Assembly (NCBI GenBank): GCA_030040215.1
Contig: JASHUD010000015.1
Coordinates: 1-5,208, forward strand
Origin: Methylovirgula sp.
Lineage (GTDB): Bacteria; Pseudomonadota; Alphaproteobacteria; Rhizobiales; Beijerinckiaceae
Direction of reading: 5' to 3'
Length of the DNA stretch: 5,208 nucleotides
Below, piece after piece: positions 1-5,208 of the stretch. Every line of letters begins with the position of its first letter. Position 1 is the stretch's first letter. Made by a program: the position numbers and the translations under genes. The notes under the pieces were generated by a model that saw only the letters and a list, made by a program, of their open reading frames with translations, was not told the DNA's origin and did not search any database.

Positions 1-235
1 GCCAGCTTTCCGCCGTCCCGTCGGCCAAGTCCGCGCCGATCAATGCAAATTTTTCCGGCAGAACCTTGGTACGCGAGAGGTTGTAGAGCGCCGGTATCAG
101 CAGGCGCTTGGCCATGTCGCCACCGGCACCGAAGACCACAATGGCGCAAGGATCGGCCGGAGGGACCGGTCGCCGCGGCAGCGACTCGACTGCCCGCGCT
201 TTCGTAGGCGTCCCCATCGGCCGATTGTCCGGCAT
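1..235 (-). CDS. zwf: Glucose-6-phosphate 1-dehydrogenase, N-terminal part (cut by window edge)
   Basis: This gene encodes the cytoplasmic enzyme that oxidises glucose-6-phosphate to 6-phosphogluconolactone with NAD(P)+, the first step of the oxidative pentose phosphate and Entner-Doudoroff routes. Only the first 78 codons lie in the window. After a poorly conserved, proline-rich lead of about 28 residues comes the Rossmann coenzyme loop at residues 32-44 (IVVFGAGGDMAKR), followed by LLIPALYNL at 45-53 and a second strand, FALIGAD, at 63-69. This matches the family pattern GASGDLAKRKLLPALYNL. The GAGGDM form, with Gly in place of the usual Ser, is a variant I associate with alphaproteobacterial paralogues. 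The ATG at 235-233 was chosen because a GGAG sits 7 bases upstream. It starts 4 bases after the gnd stop, so the two genes are probably translated together. The catalytic half lies outside the window, so activity cannot be judged. Confidence 0.93.
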   Translation of the reverse strand, partial: MPDNRPMGTPTKARAVESLPRRPVPPADPCAIVVFGAGGDMAKRLLIPALYNLSRTKVLPEKFALIGADLADGTAESW

Positions 236-239
236 GGCG

Positions 240-1286
240 TTACTCCGTGGCGTTGTGTGCCGCCTTATGGCGCCGCGGCGCCTTCGGCTTCGATTCCGGA
301 TCAATGGACTCGCTGCCCTCAACGTGGCCGCCGAAGCCGAAGCGCATGGCCGAGAGCATCTTTTCTCCAAAGTTGTGCGCCTGCCGCGAGCGGAAGCGGG
401 CATATAGCGCCGCGGAGAGCACGTCGGCCGGGACCGCTTCTTCGATCGCCGCCTCGACGGTCCAGCGACCCTCGCCGGAATCCTGGACGTAGCCGGAGAA
501 TTCCTTCAACTGCGGATCCTTGACCAGCGCGGCCGCGCCGAGATCAAGAAGCCAGGATGCGATGACGCTGCCGCGCCGCCAGACTTCCGCGATATCGGGT
601 ATGTTCAGAACGAAACGCTCGTCCTCCGGCAGATCCTCCGAGTCCTTGTTGCGCAGGATATCGAAGCCTTCCGCATAGGCCTGCATCAGGCCGTACTCGA
701 TGCCGTTATGGACCATCTTGACGAAATGCCCGGCGCCGGATGGCCCGGCATGAATGTAGCCGCGCTCGGCGCGGGATGGGACCTTCTCGCGGCCTGGCGT
801 GCGCGGAATATCGCCTAGCCCGGGGGCGAGAGCCGCGAAGATCGGGTCGAGATGATCGACCGCCTCGTTCGGACCGCCGATCATCAAGCAGTAGCCGCGC
901 TCGATACCCCAGACGCCGCCGGACGTGCCGCAATCGATGTAGCGAATGTGCTTCTCGGACAGCTTCTTGGCGCGGCGGATGTCGTCCTTGTAGAAAGAAT
1001 TGCCGCCGTCGATGATGATGTCATTCGCCTCGAGCAGGGCGCCGAGACTTGCGACCGTCTCTTCGGTAATCTCGCCGGCGGGCAGCATGACCCAAACGGC
1101 GCGCGGCTTGTCTGCGAGCGTCTTGATCATCTCGGCGAGCGATCCGGCGGCTGTGGCTCCCTCTTTCGCCAACGCCGCGCGCGGCTTGGCGTTGGTGTCG
1201 AACACCACGCAACGGTGCCCTGCCTTCATCAGGCGGCGACAGATGTTGCCGCCCATACGGCCTAGGCCAATGATGCCGATCTGCAT
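240..1286 (-). CDS. gnd: 6-phosphogluconate dehydrogenase (decarboxylating), short form
   Basis: This enzyme oxidatively decarboxylates 6-phosphogluconate to ribulose-5-phosphate in the cytoplasm. The product is 348 residues, typical of the short bacterial form (about 300-350) rather than the roughly 470-residue E. coli type. The N-terminal Rossmann domain has GLGRMG at 7-12, VMLPAG at 66-71, IIDGGNS at 91-97 and the substrate loop GTSGGVWG at 120-127. The catalytic helix GHFVKMVHNGIEYG at 186-199 places Lys190, Asn194 and Glu197 where the family has its Lys-Asn-Glu set. SGEGRWT at 270-276 is the conserved C-terminal substrate segment. Asp30, at the end of the second beta strand (VVFD), stands where NADP-specific enzymes have a neutral residue next to an Arg, so I infer a preference for NAD+. 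The last 25 or so residues are a charged, low-complexity tail. An AGGAG 9 bases upstream supports the ATG start. The gene lies 26 bases after tal-pgi and 4 bases before zwf. No lesions are visible. Confidence 0.96.
   Translation of the reverse strand: MQIGIIGLGRMGGNICRRLMKAGHRCVVFDTNAKPRAALAKEGATAAGSLAEMIKTLADKPRAVWVMLPAGEITEETVASLGALLEANDIIIDGGNSFYKDDIRRAKKLSEKHIRYIDCGTSGGVWGIERGYCLMIGGPNEAVDHLDPIFAALAPGLGDIPRTPGREKVPSRAERGYIHAGPSGAGHFVKMVHNGIEYGLMQAYAEGFDILRNKDSEDLPEDERFVLNIPDIAEVWRRGSVIASWLLDLGAAALVKDPQLKEFSGYVQDSGEGRWTVEAAIEEAVPADVLSAALYARFRSRQAHNFGEKMLSAMRFGFGGHVEGSESIDPESKPKAPRRHKAAHNATE
243..246 (-). promoter_or_regulatory. Ribosome binding site of zwf, overlapping the end of gnd
   Basis: Read on the minus strand, GGAG ends 7 bases before the zwf ATG. 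It lies in the last codons of gnd, immediately before the gnd TAA stop (242-240). A ribosome finishing gnd would therefore sit on the zwf start site, which suggests translational coupling. The motif and spacing are seen; the coupling is inferred. Confidence 0.75.
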
Positions 1287-1295
1287 GTTGTGTCA

Positions 1296-1300
1296 CTCCT
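1296..1300 (-). promoter_or_regulatory. Ribosome binding site of gnd
   Basis: AGGAG on the minus strand lies 9 bases before the gnd ATG (1286-1284), within the 26-base gap that follows the tal-pgi TAG stop (1315-1313). The gap is too short for a separate promoter plus terminator, which supports co-transcription with tal-pgi. Confidence 0.75.
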
Positions 1301-1312
1301 TATGACAACGCG

Positions 1313-4153
1313 CTATTCGAGCGCCGCGTCGACCGCACGCGAAAGATCCTTCAAACCCGCATCGACACGCTTGAGGTGAACGCGCAACATCCGGCGGCTG
1401 CGTTCCACCAGCACGGCAAGGTCACCGCTGGCCTGTGCGGCCTTGACGACCCCAAAGCTGTAGGAATGACCCGGCACGTCGATATCAGCCGCGTCATCGC
1501 AGGTGACCTGCAGGAACACGCCGGAATTCGGGCCACCTTTGTAGGCCTGCCCGGTCGAATGCTGGAAGCGCGGTCCGAAGCCGAGGCAGGTCGCGGCGCG
1601 GGTCTTGTCGCGGATGCGGGTGCGCATCGCGGTCAAGGCCCGCGTGTGCGCCGCATTGCGCTCGACATAGGCAAGCAGTGCCACGTAGTCGCCCGCTTTC
1701 GCACCCGCATGCACGCGGCCGAAATGGCTCCTCAGATAACCGGAAAGCGTGTTATGCCAGCCGAGTTCAGCCGCGTTGCGCGGATCAGCGTACAGAGCCA
1801 CGCCGTTCTCACGAAACACCGGCTGCTCTTCGGGGAGACGATGCGATTTCTCGTAGGCATCGGTCAGCGCGCGCGTCTTGTCCTTGCTCGCCTCGACATC
1901 CGGCTGGTTGAACGGGTCGATGCCGATGATCGACCCGGCGACCGCGGTGGCGATCTCCCAGCGGAAGAATTCCTGACCGATATGCCAGACATCCCTCACG
2001 CGAATCCGCACGACCGGGTGCCCGGCCCGTTCCAGCGCCTCCACCGCTTGGCGTTGTGACGGGTCGATCTGTCCGTCCAACTCCAGATAGGCGAAGAACC
2101 GATCGCTTCCATAACGCTCGGGCACGGTGAGCGGCTCGCCGGCCAGGGGGATCAGCCCGTGGGCCTGCTTGCCCGTACTTTCCGCCAGAAGCTGCTCCAG
2201 CCACGCGCCGAAATCGGCGATTCCCGGCGAGGCTATGATCGTCACCTTGTCGCGTCCGAAGCGGGTTGCCGCGATGCCCATGGCGACGCCGAGTTGCACA
2301 CCCGGATTTTCCGAGGGCGGGACATCGGCGCCGCAGGATCGCTGCATCGCGCGCGTCGTCTCAAGCAGACGTCTCACGTCAAGACCCATGGCCGCGGCCG
2401 GCGCCAAGCCGAACTTCGACAGCACGGAGTAGCGGCCGCCGATCGATGGTGCGCCATGAAAGACACACGCAAAGTGGAGCTGTTGGGCTCGCCGTTCCAA
2501 AGGGGAACCGGGATCGGTCACCGCAATGAAGCGCTCGCCGGTTTTATCCCTGCCTCTCACCGCCCCGACGCGGTCAAAGAAATAATCCAAGAAGATGTTG
2601 GGCTCCAGCGTGCCGCCGGATTTTGAGGAAACAATAAATAGCGTCTTGGCAAGGTCGATCGACCGCTCGATCGCCATGATCTGGGCGGGGTCGGTACTGT
2701 CGAGCATGTGAAAGCGCGGCGAGCGAGCTTGCCGCCCGAAGGTCTCACCCAGCACCTCCGGCCCTAGACTCGAGCCGCCCATTCCCAGGAGAACCACGTC
2801 GGTGAATTTGGCCTTCTTCACATGCTCGGCGAAGCCGCGCAGTCGCTCCAAGTCGGATAATTCCTGCTCGACAATGCGCAGCCAGCCGACCCACTTATCC
2901 TCCTTAGTCCCTGACCACAGCGATTTGTCCCCCGCCCATAGCCGCCGAATGCGCCCATCCTTGCGCCAGGCTTCCATCTCAGCGTCGACGGCGCTCGTCA
3001 TCTCCGGCGAGCCCGGCGCGATCTCCAGGCAGGGGCGCTCGCCCTCGATCAGCGCGCGGCGTCGTTTCGCGATGGTAGCGAACAGCTTGTCGAATGCGTC
3101 GGCAAACTGTTGCACGCCCTCCTTAACCAGTTCGTCTGTGACCTCTTTCAACGAGACGCCATGCTCCTCCAATTCGGCAAGCACAGTGCGGGCGCCCGCC
3201 ACATCCTGCTCTATGGCGTTGGACTTCGTCTCGCCGTGATCCCGGAACGCGTCCATGGTCGCGGGCGGAATGGTGTCAACGGTGTCGCGGCCGATCAAGG
3301 CTTCGACATACATCGTGTCCTTGTAAGTAGGGCTTTTTGTACTGGTGGATGCCCATAGCAGGCGTTGCGTCTGCGCGCCGGCGTCGGCAAGGCGTTGCCA
3401 GCGTGGGCCGGAAAACAGCGCCTTGTAGCGGTCGTATGCGATTTTCGCGTTTGCGATGCCCGCTTTCCCGCGCAACCGATCCGCCAGCCTTTTGTCGCCG
3501 AGCTTGTCCAACCGCTTGTCGATCGCGACATCGATGCGGCTGACGAAGATGCTGGCGACACTGCCGATCTTCGACAGATCGCCGCCGGACCGGTGCATAT
3601 CTTCAAGCCCGGCGAGGTATGCTTCGACCACCTGCTCATAGACGCTCACGGCGAAGAGCAACGTAACGTTGATGTTCAGCCCGCGGCCGATCAGCCGGCG
3701 GATTGCCGGGATACCGGCTGGGGTCCCAGGCACCTTCACCATCAGGTTGGGGCGGTCCACCGTCGCCCAAAGCCGCAATGCCTCGCCGATGGTCGCCTCG
3801 GTATCGTTGGCCAAGTAGGGTGAACATTCCAGGCTGATGTAGCCGTCCCGGGCGTGAGTATGCTCGTAGACCGGCCTCAGCTCGTCGGCGGCGGCGCGGA
3901 TATCGGCGATCGCCAGGTGTTCGTAGATTTCGGAGATGCCGTGGTCGGCCTGCGCCTGGAACCGTTTCAGAGCATCGGCATATTCGTCGGTCTCGCCGAT
4001 CGCCTTCTCGAAGATTGAAGGATTCGAGGTGACACCCTTTAAACCGTCTCGCTCGATGAGCTTGTGCAATTCGCCCTTCTCGAGCAGGCTGCGCTTTAGA
4101 TAGTCAAGCCATGGCGATTGGCCGCACGCTTCGAGCTGCTTCAGCTTGTTCAC
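1313..4153 (-). CDS. tal-pgi: Bifunctional transaldolase / glucose-6-phosphate isomerase fusion
   Basis: This is a 946-residue, two-enzyme cytoplasmic protein. Residues 1 to about 370 are a transaldolase, which transfers a dihydroxyacetone unit between sugar phosphates. It has VTSNPSIFEKAI at 41-52, the Schiff-base lysine Lys140 in PNLMVKVPGT (135-144), and NINVTLLFAV at 160-169. Residues from about 380 to the end are a glucose-6-phosphate isomerase with SIS sugar-phosphate folds: GMGGSSLG at 457-464, SSKSGGTLEPN at 509-519, GGRYSVLSKFG at 572-582, LAESTGKQAHGLIPL at 656-670, and FNQPDVEASK at 748-757. Lys757 matches the catalytic lysine of isomerase signature 2. A conserved C-terminal block, HSTGQAYKGGPNSGVFLQ, lies at 865-882. 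Such natural fusions are known, so this is recognised and not new. I chose GTG at 4153-4151 because AAGGAGA lies 7 bases upstream and transaldolase homology begins at once. The frame stays open for 44 more codons to an upstream start, but that extension is not protein-like. The gene is intact and leads the gnd-zwf operon. Confidence 0.95.
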   Translation of the reverse strand: MNKLKQLEACGQSPWLDYLKRSLLEKGELHKLIERDGLKGVTSNPSIFEKAIGETDEYADALKRFQAQADHGISEIYEHLAIADIRAAADELRPVYEHTHARDGYISLECSPYLANDTEATIGEALRLWATVDRPNLMVKVPGTPAGIPAIRRLIGRGLNINVTLLFAVSVYEQVVEAYLAGLEDMHRSGGDLSKIGSVASIFVSRIDVAIDKRLDKLGDKRLADRLRGKAGIANAKIAYDRYKALFSGPRWQRLADAGAQTQRLLWASTSTKSPTYKDTMYVEALIGRDTVDTIPPATMDAFRDHGETKSNAIEQDVAGARTVLAELEEHGVSLKEVTDELVKEGVQQFADAFDKLFATIAKRRRALIEGERPCLEIAPGSPEMTSAVDAEMEAWRKDGRIRRLWAGDKSLWSGTKEDKWVGWLRIVEQELSDLERLRGFAEHVKKAKFTDVVLLGMGGSSLGPEVLGETFGRQARSPRFHMLDSTDPAQIMAIERSIDLAKTLFIVSSKSGGTLEPNIFLDYFFDRVGAVRGRDKTGERFIAVTDPGSPLERRAQQLHFACVFHGAPSIGGRYSVLSKFGLAPAAAMGLDVRRLLETTRAMQRSCGADVPPSENPGVQLGVAMGIAATRFGRDKVTIIASPGIADFGAWLEQLLAESTGKQAHGLIPLAGEPLTVPERYGSDRFFAYLELDGQIDPSQRQAVEALERAGHPVVRIRVRDVWHIGQEFFRWEIATAVAGSIIGIDPFNQPDVEASKDKTRALTDAYEKSHRLPEEQPVFRENGVALYADPRNAAELGWHNTLSGYLRSHFGRVHAGAKAGDYVALLAYVERNAAHTRALTAMRTRIRDKTRAATCLGFGPRFQHSTGQAYKGGPNSGVFLQVTCDDAADIDVPGHSYSFGVVKAAQASGDLAVLVERSRRMLRVHLKRVDAGLKDLSRAVDAALE

Positions 4154-4160
4154 CGCGCAT

Positions 4161-4167
4161 TCTCCTT
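4161..4167 (-). promoter_or_regulatory. Ribosome binding site of tal-pgi, deciding the GTG start
   Basis: AAGGAGA on the minus strand is a near-perfect Shine-Dalgarno sequence, 7 bases before the GTG at 4153-4151. An ATG between the two (4160-4158) is in a different frame. This site is the main reason for preferring the GTG over the in-frame start 44 codons upstream at 4285. Confidence 0.8.
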
Positions 4168-4285
4168 GGCTGTGTGCCGCTTCGCCGCGTCGAACGCCTT
4201 CTTCGCACCGAAACCGATTGTTTGATTGCGAGCGTATCGCCTTTGCAGGGGCAGCTCGATGTGCCATCAAGGCGACGCCCAACAA

Positions 4286-4296
4286 ACTGTCACAGT
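4286..4296. repeat. Short palindrome, possible operator
   Basis: ACTGT-C-ACAGT is a perfect 5-base dyad around one central base. It lies about 130 bases upstream of the tal-pgi GTG. Its size and position would suit a repressor half-site pair, but palindromes of this length occur by chance at an appreciable rate and no second copy was seen. Confidence 0.25.
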
Positions 4297-4347
4297 CCCG
4301 GCGAGTTATGGCGTCACGCTAGACGATGACCGATTTGTGTCGGTACA

Positions 4348-4413
4348 CTCGGAAACTACGGAACCCCCGGCCGCGTTCCCCCGGCTCGCCCTATTTCCTG
4401 CGTAGTTTCCGAG
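4348..4413. repeat. Perfect 13-base inverted repeat around a 40-base GC-rich spacer
   Basis: The left arm CTCGGAAACTACG (4348-4360) is exactly complementary in reverse to the right arm CGTAGTTTCCGAG (4401-4413). The spacer holds a direct repeat, CCCCCGGC, at 4364-4371 and 4378-4385, and an internal GGAAC/GTTCC pair at 4360-4364 and 4375-4379. Outside the arms the match stops abruptly, and I see no target-site duplication. It lies about 195 bases upstream of the tal-pgi start and 130 bases upstream of the debranching remnant. There is no T-run beside either arm, so a standard terminator is unlikely. It could be a small dispersed palindromic element, a worn insertion-sequence scar, or a regulatory structure. 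Confidence 0.7.
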
Positions 4414-4518
4414 GCTGATGGAACACGCATGTCGGATGCTAACGTGATAAACGGCACATTCAGCGACTAGCCGTACCGTGCGGTGGAACGGCGCCGCCGA
4501 GTCTCCAACTCGAGCGGC

Positions 4519-4538
4519 CTCCGAGCGTTTGTTCGGAG
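4519..4538 (+). repeat. Small hairpin containing the Shine-Dalgarno of the debranching remnant
   Basis: CTCCGA (4519-4524) pairs with TCGGAG (4533-4538) around an 8-base loop. The 3' arm contains GGAG (4535-4538), which lies 7 bases before the ATG at 4546. In a plus-strand transcript the hairpin would hide the ribosome binding site. The pairing is seen; a regulatory role is speculation, and the gene it would serve is broken. Confidence 0.4.
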
Positions 4539-4545
4539 ATCATTA

Positions 4546-5001
4546 ATGACCCTCGAGATCACCGTCGGACCGGGAAGGCTGGCGATCGACCAAGGCTACG
4601 GCGTCCTAATAACCGATCACGACGGTCAGATTCGCTGGCCGACAGACAAAGGCTTCTATCACTCCGGCACTCGCGTTATTTCGTCATGGCGAATCTTCGC
4701 CGACGGCAAGCCGTGGGAACTCTTGAACAGCGGAAACATCGCGTACCACGCCGTGCCTGCTCTATGCGATCGGCGACGGGGAGAGCATCGATCACGCACC
4801 GGATCACTGCATCGCCGCAGGCAGCGCGGTCGTGTTTCGCCATGCTTCAGATGATCGTCGGCATTCAGCCGGACGCGCCGGCCGGCAAGCTCTACATCGA
4901 TCCCGTTCTGCCTAAGTGGCTCCCGAAACTCGCCATCAGAGATCTTCGGGTCGGTAAAAACGTCTTCGATCTGCAGCGCCGAGCCCGATGGATCAGTGTT
5001 T
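4546..5001 (+). pseudogene. Internally deleted, frameshifted glycogen-debranching-type (amylo-alpha-1,6-glucosidase) gene
   Basis: Two pieces of one protein family lie side by side in different frames. From the ATG at 4546 (GGAG 7 bases upstream), about 69 residues match the N-terminal domain of bacterial amylo-alpha-1,6-glucosidase-like proteins: TVGPGRLAIDQGYGVLITD, then GQIRWPTDKGFYHSGTRVIS and WELLNSGNIAYHA at 57-69, ending near 4752. From about 4806, in a frame offset by two bases, comes the C-terminal end of the same family: SPQAARSCFAMLQ, then GIQPDAPAGKLYIDPVLPKW and RDLRVGKNVFDL, fading near 5001. Full-length members are roughly 700 residues, so the catalytic glucosidase core (some 500 or more residues) is gone, as are a few residues after SPQA, where the family has a Trp. 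The N-terminal frame runs on without homology to a stop at 4852-4854, and the C-terminal frame stops at 5040-5042, inside the tkt 3' end. Such enzymes trim glycogen branches, which fits the sugar-phosphate neighbours, but this copy cannot be active. Confidence 0.82.
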
Positions 5002-5208
5002 CAACACCGCCATGGCCCTTTTACATACGTTGTCGACGGTGAAGCCATATTCACGCATAACGACGTCGCCGGGAGCCGACGCGCCATATCGGTCTATCCC
5101 CAGCACATCGCCTCGATCGCCAACGTAGCGATGCCAGCCCTGCGACGCGCCCGCCTCGACGGCAAGCCGGGCGCGAACCGAGGGCAATAGTACCTCGTCG
5201 CGATAACT
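4993..5208 (-). CDS. tkt: Transketolase, C-terminal end (cut by window edge)
   Basis: Transketolase uses thiamine diphosphate to move two-carbon ketol units between sugar phosphates in the non-oxidative pentose phosphate pathway and the Calvin cycle. Only the last 71 residues and the TGA stop are in the window, and the frame is open to the edge. The sequence is typical of the family's C-terminal domain: YRDEVLLPSVRARLAVEAG near the edge, then GWHRYVGDRGDVLGIDRYG, GASAPGDVVMREYGFTVDNV, and a short helix ending in LKH. This domain packs the dimer and does not hold the cofactor site, so catalytic residues cannot be checked. It points the same way as tal-pgi, gnd and zwf but is separated from them by about 840 bases containing an opposite-strand remnant, so joint transcription is uncertain. 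The remnant's C-terminal frame overlaps the last 50 bases of tkt on the other strand. Confidence 0.93.
   Translation of the reverse strand, partial: SYRDEVLLPSVRARLAVEAGASQGWHRYVGDRGDVLGIDRYGASAPGDVVMREYGFTVDNVCKRAMAVLKH

Larger units (their letters stand above)
4154..4545. other. Non-coding region between tal-pgi and the debranching remnant
   Basis: This stretch of 392 bases separates the divergent starts of tal-pgi (minus) and the debranching remnant (plus). I see no protein-like frame on either strand. The open frames here, including the 44-codon extension of tal-pgi, lack recognisable motifs. It presumably carries the promoter of the tal-pgi-gnd-zwf operon, but I could not find a convincing -35/-10 pair or an alphaproteobacterial stress-sigma promoter. 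Structured elements in it are a perfect 11-base palindrome (4286-4296), a 13-base inverted repeat with a GC-rich spacer (4348-4413), and a hairpin at 4519-4538. Confidence 0.6.

Noticed and set aside
852..1265. Plus-strand open frame of 137 codons opposite gnd
   Set aside because: It is antisense to a complete, motif-rich gnd, and its translation resembles no family I know.
1376..2059. Long plus-strand open frame (227 codons), with others at 2159-2626, 2802-3239 and 3365-3823
   Set aside because: These lie antisense to the intact tal-pgi gene, have no recognisable motifs, and are the expected by-product of high G+C coding sequence.
4348..4413. Inverted repeat as a rho-independent terminator
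   Set aside because: The 40-base loop is too long and neither strand has a T-run after the stem.
4420..4446. Possible stress-sigma (EcfG-type) promoter, GGAAC at 4420-4424 with CGTG at 4443-4446
   Set aside because: The spacing is 18 bases and the second element is CGTG; the usual form is GGAAC with 16-17 bases to CGTT. Other GGAAC and GTTCC sites here also lack a partner.
4996..5190. Plus-strand open frame of 64 codons
   Set aside because: It is the mirror of the transketolase C-terminus, which is clearly the coding strand here.
1..5208. CRISPR array, tRNA or rRNA gene, or intact transposase
   Set aside because: No regularly spaced repeats, no cloverleaf-like or ribosomal sequence, and no transposase motifs were seen on either strand.

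Overview
The window reads as chromosomal DNA from an alphaproteobacterium, most likely of the Hyphomicrobiales (Rhizobiales). The basis is the high G+C content by eye, the run of a fused transaldolase/glucose-6-phosphate isomerase gene followed by a short-form gnd and zwf, and the GAGGD-type coenzyme loop of the zwf product. This placement is inferred from family resemblance and was not searched.

All intact genes lie on the minus strand, so transcription runs from high to low coordinates. From 5208 downward the order is: the 3' end of a transketolase gene (4993-5208, cut by the window edge); a stretch of about 840 bases without an intact gene (4154-4992); the tal-pgi fusion (1313-4153, GTG start); gnd (240-1286); and the 5' part of zwf (1-235, cut by the window edge). 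tal-pgi, gnd and zwf are separated by 26 and 4 bases, each has a clear Shine-Dalgarno sequence, and they look like one operon. Together they interconvert hexose and pentose phosphates: Zwf and Gnd form the oxidative branch, transketolase and the transaldolase domain form the non-oxidative branch, and the isomerase domain returns fructose-6-phosphate to glucose-6-phosphate.

The stretch between tkt and tal-pgi holds two things. Bases 4546 to about 5001 on the plus strand carry the remains of a glycogen-debranching-type (amylo-alpha-1,6-glucosidase) gene: a good N-terminal piece of about 69 residues and a good C-terminal piece of about 65 residues in a different frame, with the middle of the protein missing. 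Its end meets the tkt 3' end tail to tail. Bases 4154-4545 are non-coding. They contain the tal-pgi leader, a perfect 13-base inverted repeat around a 40-base GC-rich spacer (4348-4413), and a small hairpin that contains the Shine-Dalgarno sequence of the debranching remnant.

I found no CRISPR array, RNA gene, intact mobile element or convincing previously undescribed system. The points most worth a second look are the decayed debranching gene, the 66-base inverted-repeat element upstream of tal-pgi, and the fused two-enzyme protein.
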